Below are positions 15,250-25,184 of a DNA stretch of 64,000 nt, piece after piece. The stretch is from the NCBI GenBank assembly GCA_907163375.1, contig CAJQUW010005307.1:1-64000 (forward strand), written 5' to 3'. The position numbers and the translations under genes are program-made. The notes under the pieces were generated by a model that searched no databases, had not been told where the DNA came from, and was given only the letters and a program-made list of their open reading frames with translations. Each line of letters opens with the position of its first letter. Position 1 is the stretch's first letter. The DNA is from Prostheceraeus crozeri. Taxonomy: Eukaryota; Platyhelminthes; Polycladida; Euryleptidae.

Positions 15250-16800
15250 ATGCTAATATATTTTTCCAATGTGAATAATATGGAAAGTGAAAATAAGGAC
15301 TCGTTTCTAATCTACTTGCCCAGTAATGCTTCTATGAATAAATTTCCCAAAAATAAACCATCAGACTATCGAGTAGAATTAAATCGGCCACTGCATTTAG
15401 AAGGTGAATGGGAGGTTGGCGTTTCTAGTATTTGCTATGATAGCAATATTCAGAATGTGAATGATTTGGAAGAAATGATATTGACTCCTCGCACCCATGA
15501 TGGAATAACGATGAATAATTCATTTCAGTTCCCATACAATTTAACATCAGATGGAAAGTGGAACTATGAATGGATTCAGATAAAATCAGATTCTTATGAG
15601 CCATTTGGGAATGAGAAAATTATTAAGGCATTCAACAGTGGTAATACTTCCATCATGAAGAATAAAAATCAGAAAGCTTATGAGTTTACTATCTATCATT
15701 GGAGTGGGAGACAGTTCCTCCGCTTTCATTCTTTTACTAAAGGTCTTACGCTGAGGTTGGATAGTGAATTCTATCCACATCTTGGTTTTGGTCATGGACT
15801 ACATCTAACGTCAATTGCTACTGCAAATGTTAAAAAAGTTTATTCAAATCGAATCAACAAATTTCATTATAGATTTAAAATATTTGATGAAGATGTTGTA
15901 GAATGCGAAGAACGCATCATTTTGAAAAAGCGTGGTGTTCAACCTTTATCACTTATTGAGTTAGTAAAACGATGGAATGAGACTGTGGGTAAGAAGTATG
16001 GAGAAAAAATTATGGCGGACAAAAATAAGTTGGTTATTCAGAAATATAATGACAAACTTACAGTTTATTTCTCTCCAACCTTGCGTCATTTTGTAAGACA
16101 TTATACACCTATTATTGGAAGCGGTGTGGTGTATGCTTCTCATGAATATCACACTAAAGCTGATTCAGTTAATGATGAATGGTGGGTGGACATCTATGGC
16201 GATCGCATCAAGAAAATTTACCAGTCTTATGAAGAATCTAAAGTTGCTATCAATATAATGCCGCGTCTATATCATACAGTTGAAAGCTTCATTCATGTAG
16301 TAAATCCTTATATACAACAGAAGTTGAAGCATGTGATGAAAAGTAAATATGATGTAAAGACACACCACATTTCGTTTTCAATTGAAAATCAACGCGTTGT
16401 TCTGAGACTGGGTGATGACATTCAATGTCAATTGAGTAAAAATTTGAAAAAACTCTTTGGTTTTTCAATGCTACAAACAGTGTTTGCTGCTGCGCATACG
16501 ATTGGTATAGAAACACCAATGACACTTGATAAACATGAACAGCACCTTTACATTCAAAGTGATTTGATTCTACCTATTTCTGTTGGTGAGAAAAAAGAAT
16601 ACATTTTACGCGATTTCATTCATGATAAAGACGCTTCATATGGAATAGTCGAGAAGATGTTTGAATCTATTTTCTATCATCCCGTCATCAAACAAACTAT
16701 ACCCTCTATTGCTATCAAAATTACCAATGGTTTACAAGAGTGCATCCACGTGAAAGATACTAAATCCCTCATAACGTTAGTGTTTCGGAAAACAAAGTGA
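15250..16800 (+). CDS. penton-like minor capsid protein, copy 2
   Basis: 516 aa from the first ATG. The ATG at 15280 (MESENKDSFLIYLPSN) is the better start because family conservation begins there and a promoter motif overlaps the first. DSFLIYLPSNASMNKFPKNKPSDYRVEL and LEGEWEVGVSSI form the N-terminal capsid domain. The end repeats the strand pattern of copy 1 (LYIQSDLILPISVGEKKEYILRDF ... SIAIKITNGLQECIHVKDTKSLITLVF). The protein is longer than copy 1 and open throughout. Two such paralogues could form distinct vertex proteins, with one perhaps carrying receptor contacts; that is inference. Confidence 0.78.
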   Translation: MLIYFSNVNNMESENKDSFLIYLPSNASMNKFPKNKPSDYRVELNRPLHLEGEWEVGVSSICYDSNIQNVNDLEEMILTPRTHDGITMNNSFQFPYNLTSDGKWNYEWIQIKSDSYEPFGNEKIIKAFNSGNTSIMKNKNQKAYEFTIYHWSGRQFLRFHSFTKGLTLRLDSEFYPHLGFGHGLHLTSIATANVKKVYSNRINKFHYRFKIFDEDVVECEERIILKKRGVQPLSLIELVKRWNETVGKKYGEKIMADKNKLVIQKYNDKLTVYFSPTLRHFVRHYTPIIGSGVVYASHEYHTKADSVNDEWWVDIYGDRIKKIYQSYEESKVAINIMPRLYHTVESFIHVVNPYIQQKLKHVMKSKYDVKTHHISFSIENQRVVLRLGDDIQCQLSKNLKKLFGFSMLQTVFAAAHTIGIETPMTLDKHEQHLYIQSDLILPISVGEKKEYILRDFIHDKDASYGIVEKMFESIFYHPVIKQTIPSIAIKITNGLQECIHVKDTKSLITLVFRKTK

Positions 16801-17105
16801 AGTCTTTATACAACATTTATTGAAATATGTACATGACTGTGAAGCAATAGACTTTATACAACATCCACTGAAAATATATACATGAGCGCACTTCAATAAA
16901 CATTGCTATATACAAAAAGTCTTTTTACTTCGTGAAGGGTGGAAATATACAGGGATAGGAAAAATGTCTTTCAGTGGAAAAGTCATCACATGGGGAATGT
17001 ACAGATGTGGACACATATTCACAAGGAAAAAACAATCTCATGCGATACATAAAACAACAATGTTTATCTACAGAAATCAACATCAAAATACTAAGTTAAG
17101 GATGA
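16801..17105. terminator. convergent 3' region with poly(A) signal and a direct repeat
   Basis: Between the penton-like gene (plus) and the polymerase (minus). A block of about 34 bases (TCTTTATACAACAT...GTACATGA) is repeated at 16801-16834 and 16849-16884. AATAAA lies at 16895-16900. No gene is seen; a 60-codon plus ORF beyond it shadows the polymerase end. Confidence 0.5.
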
Positions 17106-20100
17106 TTATGCTAAGACGTCTCCTGAATGTGGTAGTGTGGGTTTAATTCTTTTGGGTGGTGGTATGCCTGTATCAGGATGTCCATGTGGAAGAGATATGT
17201 TGTGTTCTAACCAGCACCTCTTATCCTCCCATGCTGAAAGCGCCCGTTTCCTAAAAGTATGAGTTTTGATCTCATGCGACTTAGATTTTAAGATTGTCAT
17301 ATTGACAAACGTTATATTTTTATTTCTATAGGCTCCCTTGAAATTTTTATGTTTCATGTTAGAGACCAATGATCTTGATATGCCTTTAGCGCGCTTAATG
17401 CTATCATCACTATCCTTTAATTTCATAGAATACATTTTAGGGCGGAGGAGAATCATTTCAGCTATCTCCTTCCCTGCTGTCTCATCCTTAAAGCAGCCAA
17501 GTTTTGCCTTATTTTTGATGGAGTATAGTGGATGATCAGCAGGATAATTTGATGTATCAAAATATCTTTCTAAAGATTTTCCTACTTCATTAAAATTTAA
17601 ATCTTTTTGAGTGGTAATACCTAAAAAGAAACTATCTGTGTCACCACCCAACAAACGAACCTCTTTTACGAGAGGACACGGTTTTAGTATTTTATAGAAG
17701 AGTTGATACATTTCAAGCTTGGAGTAATCTAGAACAGCTTGACCAATATAGATGGGTTTGCACAACTCAACTTCAGATTTTATCATTTTAATACCTACAA
17801 GATCCTCATCGATTATGTCTCTATCGATGAATAGAGGTGATGAGGTCAATTTGTGATACTTTTGATCATCATTAACTAGTTTGTAGTTTACGCGCTTTCT
17901 AACATCCTCCATCGTCTTACCAAATAGACTGTTGTTCTTATATTTATAAAAATCTTTTTCAAAATTATTTTGGGCTAGTGCACGTTTCTGGCTGTTACTA
18001 TCTATGTAGGGTTTGAGGAAGGCTTTCTGTCTAAATTTAATAATGCGGTGAACTCTTTTTAAAATCATGCCCATTTCTAAATAAAATTTTAAGATGCTAA
18101 AGTGGACTAGATAGTTTTCTTTATCATATTGAGTGAGCAAAAGTTTGCGGCAAGGCTTATACTTGGGTTGTCCACATGATTCTAAATCTTTATGAAATTG
18201 TTTCATAAAGTCGGAAAACATATCTTTACTCACTTCACCTGATTCGGGTGTGAGTGGAAAATCTACGGTTTTATGTTTAATATTATTTGGATAGATTAGA
18301 TCTATCTCAAAATAATATCCCCAATCACCTTCATCTGGAATTGCTAGTATGTTGGAAGGGTTGGAGAAATGTTGAATTTCACTATCATCTAACCAGCTAA
18401 ACTCAGAGTGAGGTAGCGGTTTGGATAATGAACTACCATACAAATTATTTTGGTCATAATACTTAAGATGAGTCTGATCATCGCCTACTATTTTTGATTT
18501 TAACCTATGTTTATTTACAAATGTGAGACCACCGCGAATTCCTCGCTCAAATAAATTATACATCTCTGGATCTTGTAAGAGATGAATGGTCTCACCAGTC
18601 ATTTTAAAAGCAGACTTAAATGACATGGCTGGTAGACTGACAAAGTGGACGGGATCTAACTTATCTTCTTCTAATGCCACTCGTCGAAACTCCTGAAATA
18701 CATCAGCCAGCAAAAATACATCTAACTTAAGATAGGCAATCATATATTCGCCAAATGTATGGAAGTCAAATTTTATCCATGCATCTTGTGCATGTTCATA
18801 ATCTTCGGTCTTACATTCTGCGCCGATCAAATCATTTTTAAATTTATCTATGGGCGGAAGAGAAGTCTCGCCGAGTTTACTAATCGCATCAAAATATGCA
18901 TATGGAAAGACTCCTTTCCGTGTGATGACTTCATCGGTTAGATTTGGATATTGTTTCTTAAGATTTTGTGTTAGTGGAAGAGACTTTAGATTTTGTACGA
19001 GAGAGGCCAGTGATGCAGTCATAAATTGGTAGGAATCTAAAAATTTTATATCGAAATAGACCGTCTTATTTTCTTTAGTTTTATCGACAGGCACTTTTGC
19101 TGTCATGGCCATAAACTTCTCTCTCGTTTGTGCTATTACATCAAGCTTCCACTCTTTCATTTGACCTAAACCTCCTTTTATTATCATATGGCTATCGTAG
19201 CCCTTGAAATTATGGAAAATGACGGGTAATGTACGCCGTTTCATCCTAAGTGAAAAATTGCATTTTGAACATAGTGCGTTTCTAAATTTACCAGTGATGT
19301 GATCATGGTCGCGCACTTTCTTAATCTTATCATCATCAAATGTTTTCCTACATTTGGGGCAAACGTTGCAACTATCAAATTTTACTTGATCATCTGCTGT
19401 CATATGCAATGATCTGCGATAGAGTTCACCATCATACTTTTGCTGAAATTTTACAGCCTGTTTGAGGAATTGTAGGAATTGGTAAATACAATCCTCACCT
19501 TGCCAGACGTGCATTTTATTTTTTCTATTTTGGAAATGGTCATGCCATACTTCATAGCAGGAAATGGCTGCTGGTCGATGGATGTTATCATCGATATAAC
19601 ATTCGATGTCAGCATAGATGACACGAAGAGGACTTAGTTCATCGCCATTCTCTCTATATGAAAACTCCTTATCTTTGGGCATGCGTTCCATTTGCAGTTT
19701 ACCTCGCTTACACCACTCATAATGAGTTTCAAATTTGTTTTTACTCCTAAAGTTCCGAATGCATCTGTCACAGTAATAAATCTCTGATGAGGTAGAATTT
19801 CTTAAGTGGTGGTATAAGCGAGAAATTTTGGGAATACCGCAGTAGTGCCATTCCTCACTATCATCCTGTCTTACTAATAAAAGGTTGACAACGTGGTCAT
19901 AACAACTCGAACGCGAGTTGTAGCGCACACCCTTCAATCTCTTTTCCCAAACATGGAGAACTATTTTAATGTTGTTCAATTTTTCAAATTTTTCTATATC
20001 TTTAATTTTCATATCGTCACTATTACAGTCATCGAAGTTTAATTCATTCTCCCACTGCCTATAGCTATATGTGCGATTTCGATTCGCATTGATATCATTA

Positions 20101-20996
20101 TAGTGGAGAATGGAGAGGACAGCATATTTAAAACATTGCGATTCGCAATCGACATTAATGACTGCTGTTTTGTTTTTTAAAATTTTTGGAAGTTTAAAGG
20201 AGCCTCGACCACTATGATTTCCTAATAAACTGATTTCAAATAAGGCGGACTCAATGCCGTCAAAAATGAGACCGCTATCGCGCTCGTTAAATTTATCAAT
20301 ATTTAATTTTAATCCTTGGATGTGAAAATTTATCCAAGACTCATAGTCTACAACCTCGGTTGCAGGAGAGGAGGGTATGTGAAACTCCAACCTCTCTATT
20401 ATTTGTCCAGTATGGTGGTCGATTTTTACATATTTTATTTTAAGATAGATGAGCGCCTTCATCCTAAAATTGTCTAAATTGTTGAAGAGCGCTTCTATCA
20501 ATGATGAATTTTGATGAAACCATTCCTCAAAGTTAGCAATGGTTTCTGAGGAGTCCATCTGGTAGTTCCTCACTAAATTATTTATGGACACTTCAGTGAG
20601 TCGGATAGAGGAGGTACCGTTGGTGTAGGTATCGTTCGTGTGTGTATGTTGAAGTCTGTGCGAAGATAGTTCAAAACGTGTCTCGAAAGACTGAGCGCAC
20701 AAGTCGCAAGAAAAGGAGACGACGTTAACAGAATTGACGTGCCCACAGTCAGCACATTCCCACTCGTTGCCATGTCGCGACAGTTCTGAGCTGGAACTCA
20801 CATCACCTGAAAGAGAAATCATTCTATCATCTCTGTTCAAGCCTCAGTGTAGTGTTACAACCTACCTTGACTCAATAACTCTAAACTTTCCTCGAGAAGG
20901 GAGGGCGTTGGTGATGAAGTTGATGCCTGAAATTGAGGAAGATGCTATTAGTCACACGTTTGAGGGAGATGAGAGAGGAAATCTTTAACTTACCAT
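17106..20996 (-). CDS. POLB: protein-primed DNA polymerase B, spliced (three exons)
   Basis: Exon 1 is the ATG alone (20996-20994). Intron 1 is 20993-20927, exon 2 is 20926-20866, intron 2 is 20865-20807, and exon 3 is 20806-17106, giving 1254 aa. Splice sites are GTAAGT/TTTCAG and GTAGGT/TTTCAG. N-terminal zinc fingers (WECADCG, CDLCAQSF...H) precede a region with CFKYAVLSIL and HYCGIPKISRL resembling an OTU-like domain. Exo I is YADIECY (about 418), then a CPKC...VRDHDHITGKF zinc knuckle, Exo II NFKGYD, and Exo III YLKLDVFLL. Polymerase motifs are DQNNLYGSSL, KYKNNSLFG and GDTDSFF. All catalytic residues are present. It replicates the element from a protein primer at the termini. Exon 1 plus intron matches the left-end gene. 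Confidence 0.94.
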
Positions 20997-21221
20997 TTTA
21001 ATGAAATATGATCAGACAGAATAATAGTCAAAGAGAGAGATCGTGCGTTCGTCACTTTTATGATTCACAGATTAAATGAAATGACATGAATGTCACTTTG
21101 CTTATATACTTTCATTCTCTTCATTCATTGGATGTTCATTCTGATTGGCTGCTTGTGTATACTTAAGAATTAGAAAAATGTTAAAGTTATCATTATTCAA
21201 AGTCAGCATTTCAAAGACAAC
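20997..21221. promoter_or_regulatory. divergent promoter for the polymerase and the 145-aa gene
   Basis: On the minus strand AGTATATAAG (21110-21101) is a TATA box about 105 bases before the polymerase ATG. On the plus strand ATTGGCTGC (a CCAAT-type word reading on the other strand) lies near 21145, with TATACTTAAG near 21160, before the ATG at 21222. Confidence 0.6.
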
Positions 21222-21659
21222 ATGACAAGTCCTCCAACAACACCAAATACCGCATTGGAGTTCTCCTCTCCATGCACATCAGCAAAGGTGCTCGTTACAC
21301 CAAATGCACCAAGAAAGGCGAAGGTGGAGAAGACATACAATCTCGACAATATACGAAAGTTATCATTATCGGAGGACGATGAAGAGGAGTTGCCCGATTT
21401 AGCAGGCATACGGTGGAAATATTTACAATATGATGCCGAAGGGGTGATGGAGATGACCAGCAAGTCGCACTTGCATCAAATATGGGAGTGGTACACCCCT
21501 AACTCCCAACCGCGAACCGTGGCGGAGTGGGCGTACATTGAGAAAGTGAGGGACGCTGCAGAAGAACGTTTAAAGCAGCTCAACTGTTTTTGTGATCTAT
21601 GTGAAGTCAGACTCTGGGACGATATTGACGATGAAGACCTTTTGAAATACATGCCATAA
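21222..21659 (+). CDS. acidic 145-aa protein of unknown function
   Basis: The Thr/Pro/Ser-rich N-terminus (TSPPTTPNTALEFSSP) includes several TP/SP sites. It is followed by a basic patch (APRKAKVEKTY), an acidic run (SEDDEEELPDL), a Trp-rich ordered part (WKYLQYD, HQIWEWYTP), and a CFCDLCEV Cys pair close to an acidic end. It looks like a small nuclear regulatory protein; no family is recognised. It is divergent from the polymerase gene, and an AATAAA immediately follows the stop. Early expression would fit its position, by inference only. Confidence 0.6.
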   Translation: MTSPPTTPNTALEFSSPCTSAKVLVTPNAPRKAKVEKTYNLDNIRKLSLSEDDEEELPDLAGIRWKYLQYDAEGVMEMTSKSHLHQIWEWYTPNSQPRTVAEWAYIEKVRDAAEERLKQLNCFCDLCEVRLWDDIDDEDLLKYMP

Positions 21660-22200
21660 TAAATGTTTATTTCGTATTATCTTTGCTTTCATACTGACTT
21701 ACTTGAATGGGGTTTTAGTGAATAATTTAACCATGTATACTTTTTCATTTGGAAATAGTAGCACGCTTAGTTTAACTTGCAAATCTTATAACATTTCATA
21801 TGGGTGATAATGGTAGATGAAATAGTGTTAAATAAAATTAAGATAGCTTACATGATTCTGGGATAGCAATCGACTGCGATCCATGTGTAAAGAGCTTGTT
21901 AGACTACGGAAGAGAGAAGTGTGTTATGTTGCGTGTGGCGCGTGAGTGTCCTCCCATTTCATTCCATTCATCAATTCGTCTCATTGATAGAGACAGGTAG
22001 AACTCATGGCTCTCATAACGTATGCAATGGAAAGTTTTAGGCAACCTTCGACAGTTGGCTAAATGTCGCCCTGGCGCGAATGCATACTACGTTGAGACAG
22101 AGGCAATCACTTGCAAACATGACGCAGAGAGGTTTAACAAGATTGACCATTGCCGAATGTCCCTTGCGGTATACATAGCTACGGGTTTCACCGCCGCCCT
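21660..22200. other. non-coding block shared with the second element's arms
   Basis: No gene to about 21880. From about 21900 to 22240 the sequence is clearly related to 41390-41735 (and its inverted copy at 33580-33230). Shared words include AACATGACGCAGAGAGGTTT and GCTAAATGTCGCCCTGGCG. In the second element this lies inside the long inverted arms. Confidence 0.7.
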
Positions 22201-22668
22201 TTACAGGAACGCCCGTCGAAAGGAAGTATTACACCGAACTTCATTTGCAACGTTCAAGTTGACTGATAGCAGATTCAACTTAATGATAGTATTCGCCAGT
22301 CCGAAGACTGCCCAGGGCAAACCGCGAGGAGGTTCTATCATGTCTTGCCCCATGGTGGCCCTTAAGAGAGCCGATGGTTCATTCTCGGGAGTAACGTTAT
22401 CTTACACCCTACCAATTCTGCTGAGAGAGTCTTTGACTCTCTCTTTGGTAGCACTGTCGACTTCCACACTAACTGGTACATGGCTAAAAAGTGGAATGTA
22501 GCGCCATTCCGTTGGATTGACAGCAGTTGCTGTCATCGGATTGCCAATCCGAGGAAGATTATTAAAAACTCTGTCTTGCTCCTCTAACCTGACAAACTCC
22601 TCAAATAAATTTCGCGGCCTTAACTGCGGTCCGCGAGGAGAGCTGACTTGACTGTTCGGCGTCTGCAT
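22201..22668 (-). pseudogene. 155-codon accessory gene with one in-frame stop
   Basis: The ATG at 22668 opens MQTPNSQVSSPRGPQLRPRNLFEEF...; the frame meets TAA at 22402 but then continues in the same frame (NVTPENEPSALLRATMGQDMIEPP...) to a second stop at 22201. A clean TATA box, GGGTATATAAA on the minus strand (22711-22700), lies about 35 bases before the ATG. The part after the internal stop exists in a second copy at 22728-22872, so the coding sense is probably real. The protein is hydrophilic with a mildly acidic middle and no recognisable domain. A single base change would explain the stop. Confidence 0.5.
22247..22398. repeat. ~150-bp direct duplication, copy A
   Basis: Nearly identical to 22728-22872 (shared AACGTTCAAGTTGACTGATAG and CTATCATGTCTTGCCCCATG). 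Copy A is the 3' coding part of the accessory gene; copy B lies upstream of that gene's promoter. Confidence 0.9.
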
Positions 22669-22727
22669 GATTGAAATGAAATGAAATGAGAGGCAGTGGT
22701 TTATATACCCCTCTAACGCGACGCAAC

Positions 22728-22872
22728 GTTCAAGTTGACTGATAGCAGATTCAACTTAATGATAGTATTCGCCAGTCCGAAGACTACCCAGGGCAAACCG
22801 CGTGGAGGTTCTATCATGTCTTGCCCCATGGTGGCCCTTAAGAGAGCCGATGGTTCGTTCTCGGGAGTGTCG
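22728..22872. repeat. ~150-bp direct duplication, copy B
   Basis: Second copy of 22247-22398. Read on the minus strand it follows a possible exon: ATGGCTAACTTG with a GTAAGT donor (22972-22959) and a TTGCAG acceptor ending at 22901. In the spliced frame it stops quickly, so it is probably a remnant. Confidence 0.8.
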
Positions 22873-22964
22873 TGATGGGGTGGTGAAGGCGGGCAAAGAT
22901 CTGCAATGAAAATGATATGTATTAGAATAGGATATACTATCTTATTTACTTTTCACTTACCAAG

Positions 22965-24118
22965 TTAGCCATCCTTTGGCAGTCTCGCGCGCTTCCGAAT
23001 CGAGAATTTATGTAAGTGACCGCGCATTCTTAGGCTGGCATGCAGACATTTCTTGGTCGGATGGCCGTTATAACATATTATTGATTCGTCGAGGCTTTGA
23101 TTTACCAATACTTCGCCGGCCAAATGATTATCCCGAATAGGGATGTGAAATTCAAACAAACGATCCTCATTCACACGTTCCCACTCATCCCTCATGCGCT
23201 CCAACTTCTCATACGCCTGCCTCTCATCACCCCGCCGAGCCACAGTCCTCTCCAACTCAACTTCCTCGCTCTCAACACACTCATCTCCTCAAACTTCGCT
23301 TCTGCATCTCTCATTCTTCTCTCCGCAGCACTCGCCCTCTTCTCACACTCATCATTCTTCTCTTCCAACTCACGCGTCTTATTCTTCAAATCAGTCACAC
23401 TACGCCTCATTCTAATATTTTCATCCGCTACCTCCTTCGACTTCAGTTCCTTCTTTTTCAACTCATCCAACTCCTTCACAACTTCATCCTTCACTTTCTT
23501 CAAACTCTCATACTTATTCACCAACAAATCATGCGCCATCTGCTGCGAAACATGCCTCTTCTCTTCATCCTTCAACCACCTCGCCGACTGCACACGAATC
23601 CCACCACTCTTCACTTTTGGGGAAGATGAGCTCTTCGGGGGGTCGGTGATGACAATGTTTGACACCTCCGACGACGAAGAGCTCAACTTCCTCACACGCT
23701 TCCTCACACGCTCCCTATCTAAATCCACATCATGCTCATCATCACTCTCAAGCGCTCTCTTTCGCTCAATCTCACCCTCCAACGACGCAACCGCTCTCGC
23801 CAACTCATCATTCTCAACAACATTCTCAGCCTTACCCTCTCGCTCGATCGCCAACATTCGCTCCCTCTCTTCCACAATCAACTGCGTAAATCTCAAATCA
23901 GTCACTAAACCACCACTACAGTCAGCATGCACTCTGTAAAAACGCGCCTCATCCTCATCACCCTTCAGCACTCTACACTTCACGCACGCAACCCTATTCA
24001 AGATAATCATGTGGCCGGTGCCCGCCTTCTTGACATGAGCCTTGGCGTCCGCACTGCGATTAACTCGCCCACATGAGCACATTTTAATATGGTATTTGCG
24101 GTTCCTGTCATTAGCCAT
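22965..24118 (-). CDS. coiled-coil accessory protein with N-terminal Cys/His cluster, one frame break
   Basis: The preferred start is the ATG at 24118 (MANDRNRKYHIK), behind an acceptor-like TCTTACAG; an in-frame ATG at 24172 is an alternative. Residues 10-50 hold a Cys/His cluster (MCSCGRVN...AHVKKAGTGH...ACVKCRVLKG). A charged region with a run of serines and an acidic segment follows, then about 110 residues of classic coiled coil rich in E, K and R. Near 23260-23290 coding moves to the -1 frame and ends at 22965 with a basic, His-containing tail. Total about 384 residues. No family recognised. A minus-strand TATA box lies 590 bases upstream. Confidence 0.55.
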
Positions 24119-25184
24119 GTTAGATTTATCGTTAGCTGTAAGATAATGAAATTTGTATAAGTTTGGAATCATGTAGTACAGTCATATTCCTAAAGAGTGT
24201 AGTGAGTGGCACTCGATCCCGTCGACAGCCCGAAGGCCTTGTACTGATCACTAGGGAAGTGAGAGATCTTCCCCGATACCCGCTCTTTACAGCTGAAGAC
24301 ATCATTGTCACTGCCCCGAAGTGGTAACAGGAACGCCGAGTCAAAGGTAGTGATCAGTAGCTGGGATCTAACCCCTCAAAGCTGCCTTAGACTTAGTTAA
24401 ATTTCAAATCTGATAGCATATTTGAACTCAGGATACTTGAAAACCTTAGTCTATATGTTAAAACTTTGAAAAAAGTGAAAATTAAGAATTTTTAAAAAAT
24501 TCCGCATTTTACTACTCATACTACTTTTAAAAAATTTTATCAGTAGTAAAGACACTATCAAACTCTATCATACAAACTTTGAAGTAGCAAGATAGCTTGC
24601 CTACTTCAAAAGATAGAGTCCTTTGCACCCGATATCGGGAGCTCAGAGCGACGACCGTCGCTTACCTCGTCTTTCGATGAAGTGATCAGACTTACGTTGT
24701 CGCGGGTTTATATATGCTCGGAAGAAAACTTAAAATGGCTCTATCTCCGAAAGTATTCATCGTAGCGACATGCGGTTTGTTGCAAACGATTCGTCTCATC
24801 ATTCTATATCATATGACACCTGAACCATTCTCATATGATCACGGGAAGTTGGTCCGTCAGCACATGTCCATGTAACATGCCACAAGTGAAAAAATTCCTA
24901 AGTTTGAGAGCTCCAGTGTGGTGAAAATTTTGAAAAATTTAAAACTTCCGAATTTCGACCTGGGACCTTTACCAAAACATTTTTCATCAAATTTCACTGA
25001 CTCCCCCCTCCCCCCTCGTTCAGAGAAATTTGATGAAAAATGTTTTGGTGAAGGTCCCAGGTCGAAATTCCACACTTTGGAAAATTTTCAAAATTTTACC
25101 CATACAAAGCCACTCTGACACTTAGGATTTTTTCAGGTGAGCGAGCTCCGACCTAAAATCTTGTAACCGCTCTAACTTTTGAAT
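24119..25184 (-). promoter_or_regulatory. right subterminal region: TATA box, AGTAGT hairpin, inverted repeat unit
   Basis: No gene beyond short ORFs. On the minus strand GCATATATAAA (24717-24707) is a good TATA box. GTAAG-type donors occur soon after it (near 24690 and 24666) and could feed the acceptor before 24118. Near 24524-24557, ACTACTTTTAAAAAATTTTATCAGTAGT is a near-hairpin like one in the second element. At 24950-25070 a ~53-bp inverted repeat (CATTTTTCATCAAATTTCAC and its complement) flanks a C-rich spacer. Confidence 0.55.

Noticed and set aside
20734..20988. 84-aa plus-strand ORF over the polymerase 5' exons
   Set aside because: Antisense shadow of spliced polymerase exons; no domain.
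23097..23939. 280-aa plus-strand Ser/Leu-rich ORF
   Set aside because: Antisense shadow of the coiled-coil gene; composition is the complement of Glu/Lys-rich codons.
21660..25184. Search for an envelope or fusion protein gene in the Polinton
   Set aside because: No long ORF with signal peptide and C-terminal membrane anchor was found; the RING-like protein is the only clear membrane candidate.
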